From NCBI GenBank assembly GCA_013398955.1, contig VWPU01012691.1:1-64000 (forward strand): a DNA stretch of 64,000 nucleotides, written 5' to 3'. A program made the position numbers and the translations under genes. Each line of letters starts with the position of its first letter. The first letter of the stretch is position 1. The notes under the pieces were generated by a model. It was not told the DNA's origin. It made no database searches and saw nothing but the letters and a program-made list of their open reading frames with translations. Positions 1 to 12,639 of this stretch are shown here, in pieces. Source of the stretch: Callaeas wilsoni (Eukaryota; Chordata; Aves; Passeriformes; Callaeidae).

Positions 1-20
1 CACCTGTCCAAACCAAGACA
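1..20 (+). mobile_element. Possible 3' terminus of an LTR cut by the window edge
   Basis: The bases GTCCAAACCAAGACA at 6-20 closely resemble the last 15 bases of the solo LTR that ends at 6283 (GTCCAAACCAGCACA). Avian ERVL-type LTRs, as I recall them, end in CCAAACCAGGACA or similar. If this is an LTR end, the body lies left of the window and host sequence starts at about 21. The match is short, so chance is possible. Confidence 0.35.
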
Positions 21-96
21 CACCTACACCCTCGGCGTCACTGGCTCGACTGCTGTACCATTTCTTTCTGCATAAGAGAAATCATCACCCACTTTA

Positions 97-154
97 TTTC
101 ATTGCTCCTCTCTTCTCTCTGGTTATTTGTTTCATTGCTTCTCTCTGGTTATTT
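97..154. repeat. Short imperfect tandem duplication
   Basis: The block TTTCATTGCT...CTCTCTGGTTATTT occurs at 97-128 and again at 130-154. The first copy holds a 7-bp insertion of CT-rich sequence relative to the second. It is a simple local duplication in AT- and pyrimidine-rich DNA, with no coding meaning. Confidence 0.7.
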
Positions 155-3100
155 ATCAGCAGTTTTCCTTTGTTGACTGTTCCAAGTGTGGCACCTTCAA
201 GCCTCATACGTCGCATCCAGCTTAATTTGTGGTTATGGTGTATAATAACCAGCGAAATAAAAGCAAAAATCACAGACTAACATGATAACATGGTGATAGT
301 GACCTGCAATGCTTGTTTTTTCAGCCCTGATTTTCCCTGAGAGATTCTGGGTAGCATAATCCATACACAGTTCTGTATTAAACTGTCTCGATAGACCTCA
401 CAGCAGAAATTATTCGAAATATGGTAGGTCCAAGTCTGCTCCTACAGAACATCTATGTTCAGAAAAAATCAGAAACTGGTTCACACAGAATATATGACTT
501 CTACTGGAAAATAATAAACCCTCCTTACATTATCGACCTATTATACATACATTTTACAATCTGAAGGAGCAATCTGTGCTAAAGAGAAACATAAATAAGT
601 TCTTATTTTGGCAGTTTTATTACAAATTGTGCTGCACGATAGCAGATGAGCAATTTTATTCATTGACAAATGGCTTAGATCGGACTGGTGCAATGGTTCA
701 TTAACCTTATGATAAGTTTGGGCTATCTCAGAAGTGTTCTTGCTGTGAATTTAGATTTGATGATGGCTCACACATCAAGGATACAAATTGCCTTGTCTTT
801 TATAGGAAAGAAGGGGGGAGTAAAGAAGTTAATTGATGTCTTTTAAATCCTATAACTAATAAAGTTGGTTTTTTTCTAGATACTGCTTTCTAATTCTTGT
901 GAGATGCATTAGATAGACAGAATGCCAAAAACACAGATTATTTTAGTTCTGTTGTTACCAAGTAGAGGGAGTCAAAGAACTCTGATTACAATTATCAGAT
1001 TTTAATGAGCAATTGTCTGTCAAGATTTTTTCACAAGTCTAAGGGCTCATACATGATTTGTATGCAAGGTACAGGTACCCTTGCATAGTGAGTTTTTCTT
1101 TAGATAATCAGTACATGATTTTGAACGATCAGTTTTCACTGGGCATTTTTGAATAATAATTTTTTAATCTCTTGAAAGAGTTACTGCTTCTCTTCCTTAA
1201 TGTAATAAATTATGGACTAAGAAAAGATTAAAATCACCACAAGTCAGGAAAAGCAAAAAATATTTTTAAAAAATCTCCTGATGTAAGTCTATATTGATTC
1301 AATGTGTCAAATCACATTGGTCTGATGTACATCAGCCAGATTCTCATTTCTACCTGATACCTTTTCATCAGTCTTCTTCATTTTTAAAGGTAAATTTGCA
1401 GAGGTGCTGGGTTTAAAACCTTACAGTTCATGTTACCACAGAGGTCTCGGCCATTATATTTAGTTTTACTTATGGTAAAAAAATACAGTGGAAAATGAGA
1501 CAATGCTAGCTTTACTGTTTCTAGATTAACCTATATAAAAAAATCACGCTTCAACCTGCTGACAATTAAAGATTGATTTCCTCCAGAATGGTGACTTTTT
1601 GCTACCTACTTCATCATATACTGGGGTTATTTTTAAGTAACTCTCCTTGAAATACTGTAAATGTTGGATGTTAATCAAGAAATTTATTATGACTGTGTAC
1701 TAAACACGCTGTAGTTTAAGACCCACGCTTTATTTGATGAAGAAGCTGCAAGATATACAGAGGATGAGGTTTGAAGCCTTTGTGACAGTGAATGCCACAT
1801 ATGAGGAAGAATGAGTACAGCAGGGATAGTATTTTCCTGCTTATTCTAGATAACTGATGCAAATACCCTGAATTTCTGTTTAGTGCCATCCTACTTCTGT
1901 CTGTTATCTCTATAAGATATTCAGGCTTCTAGGATCACCAAGTAAATAAATAAGGGAGCTAATCACTGTTCAGCATGAGCGCTCTAAATCTTTCTCTCAC
2001 ACATAACGCACTTAGACTCCGAAGAGAAAGAGAACTGTGCTCAGTATTTATGTAAAACTCTGTAATTTTCTATCTATCTCTCTTCCCCTCAACATACCCT
2101 TGCTATTTTTTAAATTTTTTGGCCCATTTCAGCCAAATTTGACAGATGGAATAGTGGTCACCAGGCAATGAGGTTCTGACATAGGGAAGTCAGTGACTGA
2201 CAAAGGAGCACCTACTGATGAGCAGAAGACAGCAACATAATTTCTAATTAGACACTGGAGAATTCACATAGGAAAGGGAAAAACAAATCATGGAAGTCCC
2301 AATCACACAACCAACTTTCAACATCGTTTATGAGATGGTAGAATATCCACCCACATGCACTTTTCAGAAATTCAGCTAAAAATTTTATGTGTTCTGCTGG
2401 TTTGGGCTTTTGTTTCCTAACATTGAGGCATGATTTCTTTTATTCCCTAAAAAATGAAACATTACAATTCAGTGTATTAAGGTCTCAGCAAATGATCTAT
2501 TTTTTGCTTGCATTATAAAGAATAGGGTTTGGTTAAAAAAGCAAACAGTTCCCTTTTTTTTCTTTCTTTAAAGGAACTCTTCATTGTCTTCCTAGACATT
2601 TTGTTAAGTATTAATATTTATGGTTTAATATTTAGCAAGGCTGAAAGGCTTACCAATAACTGCTATTTTATTCCTGTTTTAAAGTATTCTTTAGAAACAT
2701 ACGATAGCTCACTCCTGCCACCTTCCTTGGTGATAAACTGGATAAAGCTCCCCATGAATCCTGCTTTTATGGCCTATTCTTGTCTTCTTTTTCTAAGTTA
2801 TATAGTGCAGAAAGAAGATTTTACTCTGTCACTGTCATTTTTACTGAGGAGGGTGCTGTGCCGTTAAATACCTCTATTAAAATAGATATGGCTACTTCAG
2901 AAATAAGGTGCTACTTGATTTGAGTTAATGGAAACACTGGTTCCAAAATGTCACCTTGCTACAAGGACGGAAGTTGAACACAAAGAAACTGTGGATAATA
3001 AATAGGCACAGATGTCAAATTCTGTCACCACTCAGTTAGAAATGGTCCAGAACATAGCAGGGACCTTCATTGCAAATGCCGTGCTGGTAGGCCTTGAAAG

Positions 3101-4584
3101 AGTGGTTCTGCTGGGTCCGTACGTATGGCACATTCCATTTTGTTCCACTTTTTCTTTGCTTTCCATTGACAAGTCTGGCTTGGACAGTTTGGACACTCTT
3201 GGACACACCAGGTTCGCCATTCCCTAGAGAATTCATTTAGGTTTTGCTTAAATGTTTACTTGCAGGATTGCAATTGAAAGTTGAAAATAACCCAGGCAGG
3301 TCAAAGAGTAGTTTTAACCTATCTTTAATTGAATATATACAAATATAATTGAGGAGTTTTGTAGGAATAGTGTGAAAAAGAGCATTATTTTGTAGCTTTG
3401 TCAATCCATTGCAATTAAACACCCGCATTTTGTTCTTAATTTTGTGCTAGAACTGAGACACAAAAATTTGGCTCTGCAGCTGTATGTGGGTTCCCTAGGC
3501 TGGGAGTGTGCACATGCAGGATTTGCACTGAACACGTATTGGTGCTGGGGTCTTGGTCCTGCTGTTCTTGCTTCAGTCTTTGGTCAGCAGTTATTACCAG
3601 TCCTTAGAAGGAGGAATAGCACCTTTTTATAGTAGCAATTTCTGGTTCATGACACCTTTAGAGTGTCACAGTTCTTTATTTTGGATTTGTGTCTGTAGAC
3701 ACACCTTATTTCTGTGTCATGTCCTCAGATGGGATTTGTCTGCCCTGTTTTAGATGTGTAAGGATGACACGACTGTCCCAAGTACTTTGAGTACCTATTT
3801 TTGGATTAGATGGACTGTATTGTGAAAGTGTTCCCCTTTTCCAGGAGATACGTTAAACCTAAAACCTGTGTCTTCAATTTAGATGGTGAAAATAGGATAA
3901 TTAGTCCTCCTTTCCCTGTAGTTACCTACCTATGCATTAACAGATATAAAGTCAGAAATTAATATCTAATTTTCATAGTCTAACCTCTTTGCAAGTTTTC
4001 GCATTTGGAAGGGTAAAAAAAAGGAAAAAAATAAGTTTCTTGTTCATTACTGCACAAATTACTGGCATATTAATGCTGGATAGTCCAAAAGCCATGTTCT
4101 TCAAAGCAAAAGGCTTATATTGATTTTTTTAAAGTGGGGAAATTCCATTTCTAAATTTCTGAAATCTTGCTGAATTCTATAAGAGAAGAAAAACACCATG
4201 TTTTCTTATCACTAGCTAATGTTAATAGCTCCCACATCTCCCCCGTGACTGATGGACTGCACACATCCAAATGCTCCACACTCTGACAGTGCAGTATCAT
4301 CAGAGCACAGGGTTCCTTGAGTGTTCTGCATCAGATTAATTCAAAATGTGCTGCTGCTTTTATTATTATTGTTTTGGAAGTTAATGAAGCTGCATGCTTG
4401 GCTTAGGTCCCAAATACCTCAGGAGTGGCACAGATCTCGCAGTCTGACAGCATTCATCACAGGATGCTGTTTTGAAGGAGGGCAATCTTGCATCACCCCC
4501 ACTTCACAGATGTAAAATGGGGGCTCTGGGGGCTTATCCAAAACAACTGCCTTAGCAAAACTGCCTGACTTCATGTTTCCTGAA

Positions 4585-4640
4585 GGAACATAGTCCCAAA
4601 ATGTCCAAAAGCTTTGGAACATAGTCCCAAAAGTTGTCCA
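4585..4640. repeat. 31-bp tandem duplication
   Basis: The 17-mer GGAACATAGTCCCAAAA is identical at 4585-4601 and 4616-4632. Each copy is followed by a related TGTCCA, so the unit is about 31 bp in two copies. It is a local duplication in otherwise unique sequence. Confidence 0.85.
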
Positions 4641-5622
4641 GATGATGTCCTTCCTCAGACAAAGCTAACTATTATGAATTTCCCCCTCTGAGACAATGCT
4701 TCCCTATTTCTCAAACAATTTAGGTATTTGAACGCCTTTAATCTAGGGTGCACATGAGGCACTTTGATAAAATGGACCTAAATAATTTGATCATTCCAAC
4801 AAGCTGTGCTTGAAAATATATTTTCATATTGGTGTCACTGTCCATGCAGTTTCTGTATTTCTTTTCAAACTGAGAATTAGAAGAATTATTTTCTTCCTGT
4901 TGCTTAAAAGGGTTCTATTCAGGGGGTTTTGTCATACTAATGAAACAGATTTTTAGGAATGAAAGGTTAACTGTTTGAATTGTCAATCAACTGAATGTGT
5001 CACTCTTTAACTCTGTCAAAAGCCTATGTTCTACTTTGAAAAAATATTATGAAAGTCCAATGTAATAATATCATTAAAAAAAACCATTCCTTGTGTTCTA
5101 AAGAAGGAGTTGAAACTTTCTGATTAGTTCCTTGGTTTTTCAAAGCCTCAGTTTGATTAGGATAATGAGGAGACATTCATGAATGGGGTTATGTCCAATG
5201 GCTTTCTGCAAGGATTCATGTGAGACTGATAGCATTTTTTTGCTGGCACAAGGGTGATTGCATTATTAAATTTTAAAAAGTCACATTATGCCCAGTAAAC
5301 TGTGAAATGCAGCTAAACGATTGCAATGGGACAGGACATGTTCTAACAGAGCCAAAAGGAAAGACGCTGACATGGGAAATAGGAGTGAAGGTCAGACCTG
5401 AAGGAGCAAATCTCAGCAAAACTCTGGTGGGATGGATTTGTTCACTTTGGTGCTGGCAGCTCAGCTCTGATAACAGAAAGAAGAACTTTTTGCTGACTGA
5501 TGCCACAGGCACCAGGACCTGGCTGCACCTGCCTGTGCAGGCAGCCCTGACCTTCCAGCACCAGCCCACAGCCCACGCCGTGCTGAGCGGAATTGAAGGG
5601 GCCAAGCAGACCCTTGCAGAGA

Positions 5623-5627
5623 CACAG
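5623..5627. repeat. Left target site duplication (CACAG) of the ERVL-type LTR
   Basis: The CACAG here is identical to 6284-6288 on the other side of the LTR. Together they fix the insertion boundaries. Confidence 0.8.
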
Positions 5628-6283
5628 TGTCTTGGGGTGATTCTATGACCATACTGTATTCCCCATCGCCTGCTTGATTTCTAGGGTACCTTTAAATTGC
5701 AAAGGGGAGAGAGAGAAGCCGAGAGAACTCTTCAAAGCGGCCAGCTTGACCTTGCAACTAGAATGTTTTGCATTCTTTTCTCTCCCGATTCTGACAACAT
5801 TTGTTGGTTAGAGGACTTTTGCTCTCTAGTCTCTTCGGCTTTCAGCGGAGAAGGGATTGTGATCTGCCTCAGCGGCTTCTGTTCCTTTTTGAACTGTTTT
5901 TGGCTTGCTTTTCATCCCAGACCAGCTCCCATCTCCGGACCTGCTCGGCGGGACCCTCCAAGGGGGATCGTCGGACCCTGCCTGGCCCGGCCCAGCCTGG
6001 CCCAGCTCAGGACTGCAGGTTTTACCTACAGAAAGAACTCTAAAATCCATAGTCCTCTTTTAGGGGACAGAGGAGGGGGTTTCAATATCCTTTTTTGCCC
6101 TGTGACAGCAGGGGACACTGTTTGTTAAATAAATAGGTTTTTTCACTTTCACTCAATAAATTATTTTCCTGAACCCGTTGGGGAGGTGCTGCCGGGGCCT
6201 GCTTGCCTGGCAGGCAGGAGAGGGAGAGAGAGAGACGCCCCTCTCGGGTTGTTTCCTCCTGGATTTGTGTCCAAACCAGCACA
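5628..6283 (+). mobile_element. Solo ERVL-type LTR, complete, with target site duplication
   Basis: The element is 656 bp, starts TGTCTTGGGG and ends CCAAACCAGCACA, which gives the TG...CA ends of an LTR. It is flanked by an identical 5-bp duplication CACAG at 5623-5627 and 6284-6288, the size expected for ERVL integration. Two AATAAA signals lie at 6128-6133 and 6155-6160, followed by the GT/C-rich tail. The body resembles passerine ERVL LTRs as I remember them: 'GGGTGATTCTATGACC' near the start, a GC-rich centre at 5935-6010, and 'AAATAAATAGGTTTTTTCAC' before the tail. No internal retroviral sequence adjoins it, so it is a solo LTR left by recombination between two LTRs. The open frames inside it (for example 5697-6128) are not genes. 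Confidence 0.9.
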
Positions 6284-6288
6284 CACAG
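6284..6288. repeat. Right target site duplication (CACAG) of the ERVL-type LTR
   Basis: The CACAG here is identical to 5623-5627. The LTR lies exactly between the two copies. Confidence 0.8.
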
Positions 6289-7659
6289 AAAGGGCAAAAC
6301 CCCAGTCACCAGCTCCAGCAGTGTGGTCCTGAGGACATGAGAGCAAAAACAGATATTCTGCATTAATAAGAACTTCAGGCTTTGGTCCCTTCTCTATCTG
6401 TAAGAGACACACAAGAAAGATAATTTACTTTCTATTCTTCTTTGATGAGCAAAGTAGTAACTTCCAGGTTTTCCAAAGTGAGGTGAGTGTCACACGACCA
6501 ATAGGTAGAGATTTCACCTTGTTTTGAGTCAGATACATGTAGGCCTTCATATACACCTCCGACAGATTACAGTCTAAGACTTTCCAGCAAGCTTACTTTG
6601 CTAATATTTAAGACAGGTACATGATAAATAGGTTCATGAATATAGAGAAATCTGTGGAAGCTCTGAAGCTGCTGTCAGTAGAAGCAGATTGAGTAATAAC
6701 TCTGTTCTGGGAAACACAGGGAGGAAAGTGAATGGTGATTTATTAACTCAAATGAACATATACTGTTTAACAAGTATAGCAAATGGAAGTGAATAATACA
6801 TGAAAACTGCTGGGCCTTAAATTTAGTGCATAGAAAACTGCAGATTAAATCCATAGTAGTGGAATAGTAAGTGGAGAAGCTGAAGAGTGACAGCTTGTAA
6901 TGGTTGGTAAGGGTAGAAATGAACCTGATTACAGATGTCAAGATGTCACAGAGCCTTAGGCGCAAGGAAAACTAGATTGACACTTAAAAACTGGGTAAAA
7001 CTTTTCTCTGTAGTTCGGGGGCCTGTTATGTGTTACACTCATAGCATGTGGTGCTTAACTTATGGCTTTGTTCCACACTGAAAATGAGTCATAAGTGCTG
7101 CTTCAAGCTGTTTTGATTCTGATGACAACTCCGAAAATATAAAGCAACCAGGAGCTCCTTACTGCAAGATGTTTCCTGTCCAAATAACATGTCAACCTAT
7201 CTAACCTCCAGGTTTTCTGGCCTGAAAGACTTTTCTGGATTTTTTCTGGCCCCAACACCAAAGTCTCACTTTTGAGGCCAGCTTCAAAAACCTTGGCCCT
7301 TCCAGAACTCAAGCTTTGTGGGAGACGTTGAGAACAGTAAAATAAATGAGAGTTGATCTATGAAACTCTCTGGAAGCCTCTGAGCTTTTGAGAACCAACA
7401 TCAATGATGAGTTTAATTTACTGTTTAATTTTAATTTTTTTTTCTCTACTGTACCCATCCTCACAACCTCCTCCACAAACAAGCAGCCTGAGTGGAATTG
7501 TTTGACTCCTCAAGTCTCAGAGAAGCATGTGTATCACACTGAGAATCTCTGCAGGATTTCCTCTGCTGTTAAGAGTCTGGATTTCCCATTGAATATGGTT
7601 TTAATCAGCCATAAAACACAATTCATTCACGGATTCATCATGTCTGAATGATGATTGGT
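6289..7659. other. Unique sequence, no gene recognised
   Basis: AT-rich sequence between the solo LTR and the CR1 pair. Open frames are below 100 codons and unrecognised. No repeats or RNA genes were seen. Confidence 0.6.
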
Positions 7660-7822
7660 GGGAACAGGGAAATGGTCACAACACCGAGTCTGATAGAGTT
7701 CAAGAACCTTTTGAAGAATGCTCTCAGGCACATGAAGTGATTCTTGGTGTGTCCAGGAATCAGACTCCATGATCCCGATGGTTCCCTGCCAGCTCAGCAT
7801 ATTCTGTGATTCTGTGATTCTA
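7660..7822 (+). mobile_element. CR1 LINE, 3' fragment
   Basis: About 160 bp matching the CR1 3' region as I know it: 'AATGGTCACAACACC', 'AGAGTTCAAGAACC', 'GCTCTCAGGCACATG', 'GTGATTCTTGG', 'CCATGATCCCGATGG', 'CAGCTCAGCATA', then the tail ATTCTGTG-ATTCTGTG-ATTCT at 7801-7821. The octamer tail is the hallmark of CR1 3' ends. The copy is strongly 5'-truncated, as most CR1 insertions are, and carries no reverse transcriptase sequence. Confidence 0.9.
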
Positions 7823-8080
7823 CTGGATCATTTGGTCTGATATCTTTATACCATGTATCACCACGTTTCACCAGTTTACTTCCACACTGAGCATAGTAAA
7901 TTGAATTTGTGTAAATTACAGCATCTGGAAAGAAAGTTGCAATATCTGAAGACAGAGCTCTAAGATGCAATAATATATTTGACTGGTTAATTGTTGCTGC
8001 TGTGTTTTCATATTCCAACACTATCCAGCCTTGTCTTTTGTGATCACACAGAAATATTGCCATGAAGTCCCTTGCCATTC
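7823..8080 (-). mobile_element. Ancient CR1 LINE, 3' fragment, antisense
   Basis: Reading the plus strand from 7823, the motifs 'GGATCATTTGGTCTGATATC', 'CACCAGTTTACTTCCACACT' and 'GAGCATAGTAAATTG' resemble the reverse complement of an old CR1 type common in turtle and crocodile genomes (GATCATCTAGTCTGACCTCC...CACTGAGCCCAATAA). The copy is very diverged, so its 5' limit (about 8080) is vague. Its 3' end touches the tail of the sense CR1 that ends at 7822. An open frame on this strand (7794-8078, 94 codons) runs through both copies and is therefore not a gene. Confidence 0.65.
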
Positions 8081-11000
8081 CTGTAGCTCATGAGATAAAG
8101 AGTCTCCTTTTCCAGAGCTTCCTCCAGGATTCTACAGTGGCTCTAGCAGTTTAATTTTTCAGTGGCAGCATGCAGAACACAGCACCGTATTCCCAAATGT
8201 GATGGTGATTCCCCACTGAATACACTTCACAAGAGTTATTAGATTCCCACATTTTATCTTTTGTTATGTATATTATTTACAACTTCACATCTATAGTCAC
8301 AAATGCATGAATTCATACCATTTTGGCAATGTGTTTTTTACAGTTATGTCTTAATTTGAATTAACCATAATTCTATCAAATCTGACATTGCTGTACTTTC
8401 AGTTAGGGATTGACAGATTAGATACTTAAGCAATTAATATTTTTCAAACCACCTGGAATTTTTATATCATTTTAGTAATTATTTAAAAGTTACACTGCTG
8501 GATCGCATGTTACATTAGACAAAATTTGTACATGCTTCCGTACATTTAAAAATATTCAGATTCAAGTGTATGTTATTTCATGTCTTCCTTACATTACTGG
8601 ACTGAGAACTCCTCAAAAACTAAAATAGTTATATGTAAGAAGTATTACTGATTTCTTCACAGTATTATTAATAGTTTTTCTAAACCCATCTAGTAATTGG
8701 TCCAAACCACTTCTATATTTTAATCCTGCTTGGTATGTGCATTTGTTATTTGTTGCAAGAAAAAAAACAAGCCAAAAAAAAAAAGATTGCTGTATTTTCC
8801 ACGCACAAAATCTTAAAATAATAGAATGAGAATTTTTTTTTTATTTAGATATGCTACATATTCATAAAATGCCATGTATTATTTTCAGAGTGATTAATAG
8901 GACATAAATAAAATTGTCTAAAATTTAGCTATTTCAAATAAAGGTAGTCATTCAAAGATTCCTGATTAGTTAATGAAGTGTAATAGACAGCTCTGTTGAA
9001 TGTAATGAATTAAAGCTATGGGAAGAGCTTTATATTTCTTAAATCATTCACCAAAAATAACCTGTGACTTTTCAGGTTTGGGCTCAAAAAATATACTGTG
9101 TTCCCAAACCCTCTCCTAAAGTCAAACTCCATTGTAGTTTATATCTGCATAGAAATATATTCCTCCCCCAGTACTTTACAGGAATTTAAAACATGATCCT
9201 GAAAGCTTCACTGAGGACTGGTTCCTCTCAGTGGAGCTCACGGGTTGAAAGTGGGAACACATGAGGTTTCTGTTTTGGAACTGACTTTTTCACCAAAAAA
9301 AGACTCTTTTTTCCCAGTTTTTCTGATGGCAAAAAATGGATTGAAGATATAAATTGCTTGTAAGCAGTAAGCAGATTTATCTGGTCTAAGAAAAAATTCA
9401 GTATATGCTGGATCCACAAGCTTCAACAATTTTTATGTAAGTTTAAACAAGTTCAAGAAAAGCTTCAAAGGGTGGTGGTCTGGATTTCTGCTTCCTTGAG
9501 CCAAATGACCCTTCTGCCCACTTACACACATTTTCCCTTTTCACAGAAAAACATTTTTAAAGTCCTTTACAAACCTCTGTCTACAGAGGCACTGGATTGG
9601 TTGAAAGGTTTCTAATCCTATAATTTTGTGCACGCAGAGTGCCTCACGCAGAGGAGATTTTACTGCTTTATAAGTGCTTCCATTTTAACTCTCTTGCTTC
9701 TCCAGCTTAAGGTTACACTGCACTTGAAAAACACCATCTTAATTGTACTTCAACAGCAACTTCATAGCTTTTTTGTTCCTCTTTCAAGTGTTTGAAATGA
9801 GAGCATAACTACTCCCTGAGGTTATTGCTATTAGCCTGGTGCAGAGCTGCTTGTCTTCATTGCAGGTGTAGAGTTTTGAAGGAGCCACAGCTTTCAGCAG
9901 CCTTTTTTTCACACTGAATCCACTGGGGGCAAGGGCTGAAATGGGAAGTCAGAGCTGCCACAGGGCCAGGTCACTGCTTCCAAACCAGTCATCCTCACAC
10001 CACTGATCCCGTTGAGTACCAGACAGAAAGATGCCCAGTTGGAGGAGTTCCGAGCAGTGCTGGGGGATGGAGCTGTCTGTGGGCAAATGAGCATTGAAAT
10101 GTGGGCTTTCTCTCTGGGATTAACTGCCCCTCTTCCCACGATCCGAGGATGGTTATTTCCAGAGGATGAGTGCTCACACTTCTTCTAAACACTGTCACAG
10201 GACAGGAAAAAGCCAAGCTCAACACCCAAGGTCAAGATGCCAAACTTGGAATATAAAACAGCAGAATTTTCATGCCTTCTGCTGTCCAATTAACCTAATA
10301 AACTAACAGTTTAGGAATAAACGCAAGTATATACCTACACTTTGTGCCCAAGGGATGGAGACTGCTGCTGTTTTTAAAAAAGGCCAAACCTTTTAATTCA
10401 TAATCAAATGTTCCTTTACAGTGATTATGAGCTCCTGAAACTTGGTCTATTGTGTCTACACTAAGTTCATGGCCCCTGAAAGAAAATATCCTCCTCACCT
10501 AGCTCAGATTCCTCTCTGGGGATGACCTTTGTCATTATATTTATCATTAAATATGTTTGTATTTTTTTCACTTTAGCACTCCAAGGCCCCCAAAGAGGTC
10601 ATTGTACTTGACCTTCTGTGAGCCCAGAAGAGCTTTTGATCTAAACAGGCAAATTATATATCCATTTCTAAAGACTATCTTGACCTTTCTCAGACTGCCA
10701 GCTTCTGAGACACCTTTGTGGCAACCACTATCCTGCTGAGCTAATTACCTTTAATTGTGTTCTTCCTGTAATCTGGACAGGCTAAATTTTTTGCCATAAA
10801 ATGGCCAGACACAGACATGGAACAAGTAATCTTGTCCCCAGACTATTGTCCCTTCCTTGCTAGAGTGATTGCTCTGTAAGTACTTTGGAAGTAGTTTTGG
10901 AAAGGCAGTTTAGTCAGCACTGTCTGGATACCTCAAAAGCAATCTAAACCATCTAATAGCAAAAGAAATTGTTTGGACCTTCAAATGTCAATAGAACTTT

Positions 11001-12129
11001 CCACGTGTGTCATAAAGTTTACAAAACAAATCTATCCCAATTCAGTTGTAGGAAATATGAAGAGCTGCTTGACAGACAGCATTGTTTCTCATGCTTTGTT
11101 CTTTCAGAATAGGTAAGAAAAGAATTAGAAATGTCTCACCCAGGCTACACTGAGACTGCCTCTATTCAACAGATGTGTTCTTGATGAGACTGCAAGTGGC
11201 AGCGGAGGTGGTTGGTCACCTGTGTTATTTAGGATCTTCAGGTTAATCCAGATGATGGGAAACTCCAGAGATAAATGATGAATGAAAATTAAATTCTGTC
11301 TTGATAAACACATAGAAATGCACTAGAGAGAAAAGAGTGAACTTTGCACCTACAATGATAAACTGACTTGCACTCACAAAATTCAGATTCTGAGGTTATA
11401 ATCAATACTTAGCTGAAAACATCTCTTTAGCTGAAAACAGTGTTTAGGAGGGCTTAAAAGAAAAGTAGTTTTGGGAAAATATTAGGAAAAATATAGAAGA
11501 CAATGTAGACAATTTTGTGATTGTTTATTAAACTATCATATGCCTATACCTTGAGGAGAACAATTCTGCTTTTCAGATAAGACATACCACAAGTAAAATG
11601 GGACAAGAAAAAATTGACAAAGGTTGAATCAAATATGTGATATTGTTTCTGTGTGAGGAACAGCTAAATGGACTAAGAACCTTTAATGCCGAAAAATATA
11701 AAAAAGGACTGAATGTTGAAAAAAAAATAGAGAAAGACTGAAAGTGGGATTATAGAAATCTACCCTGTGTGTCAGGGGATGGACTGTCAAATATGAATAG
11801 GGATTGACTGCTAGGTGTCTCCTCCAGCGAAGCAGTGATCACAGTGACACTGTGAAGCAGTCACACAAAACAGAAACAGATCCTTCTTTGCACAGATCCT
11901 TTGTGTGAGAGGTTTTTGAGCACATCTATGAACTCCATGTTTCTGGGCACTGGAGATGGTAAATGGCTATGCATAGGTTCAAATACTAACTTATAAATCC
12001 ATAGAATAAGAATCCTGTAATATGTGTTGACTACAAAAATATCCTCTTTTCCCCAGAATTCCCTGATCTGAAGTTTCCACAGATGGGTCACTGCATTTTG
12101 ACTTCCAGGCATATTCTTCCCTAAACATG
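8081..12129. other. AT-rich unique sequence, no gene recognised
   Basis: Mostly AT-rich with short A and T runs, for example an A-rich tract at 8760-8785. From about 9900 to 10250 it is more GC-rich, with overlapping open frames of 76 codons that resemble nothing I know. No RNA gene or clear repeat was seen. Confidence 0.6.
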
Positions 12130-12215
12130 TGCTCTGTGATGTTGTCAGAGACAGGATTCAGGGGGTCATATGGTCCTTCTGCCTCCATGTGGCTGTTCTT
12201 ATGTTCTCACCATTA
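12130..12215 (+). mobile_element. Ancient CR1-like LINE 3' end
   Basis: The stretch holds 'GTTGTCAGAGACAGGATTC' and 'CATATGGTCCTTCTGCC', and ends with 'GTGGCTGTTCTTATGTTCTC'. It resembles the 3' end of an old CR1 family of turtles and crocodiles (GTCAGAGACAGGATACTGGG...ATGGCCGTTCTTATGTTC). Divergence is high, as expected for an insertion older than birds. The 5' limit is uncertain. Confidence 0.55.
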
Positions 12216-12639
12216 TGTTTTAGTCCTGGCTAAATTGTTCCTCCAGCATAGCCAGACTTTGAAACTGTGAGGTAAAAAAAAAATAAAGATATAATATTAC
12301 CATGATGTGTCTGTCCATCTCCTTCCATGCTCTATATCCCCTCTGTCACAAGACTCATATCCTTCAGGAGATGGGTGATTATTTGTGTTTCGTTGTGTGT
12401 TAAATTGGATGATTCCAATATCAACAATCTACTCCCTCCCGATGGTGAGACAGAAATAGCTCTGTCCTCTGTTTCATCGTACCTAAGGAGGAAACACGCA
12501 TCCATCCTGGATTTTTGCTGGAAATGCGTGTAGCCCTGGTGTTAGCCTGCCCAGAACAGGTTTGCTGAAGACATTTCTAATCCTCTTCCAGCTTTTGTGC
12601 CAACAGGAAAGCTGACTAGAGAGCTATCCAGGACAGCAA

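Larger units (their letters stand above)
21..5627. other. AT-rich unique sequence, no gene recognised
   Basis: This stretch is mostly AT-rich single-copy sequence. Open frames here are at most about 113 codons, overlap one another on both strands (for example three overlapping frames at 3012-3236) and resemble no family I know. Two short tandem duplications (97-154 and 4585-4640) are listed separately. The region from about 5300 to 5627 is somewhat richer in GC and directly abuts the ERVL-type LTR, but it shows no polypurine tract and looks like host flank. Confidence 0.6.

Noticed and set aside
3012..3236. Three overlapping open frames on both strands
   Set aside because: All are near 65 codons and unrecognised; mutual overlap argues for chance.
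5697..6128. 143-codon open frame, plus strand
   Set aside because: It is entirely inside the ERVL-type LTR, whose sequence is non-coding.
7794..8078. 94-codon open frame, minus strand, with protein-like composition
   Set aside because: It crosses the shared tail of two CR1 fragments and the untranslated part of an old CR1, so it is not a gene.
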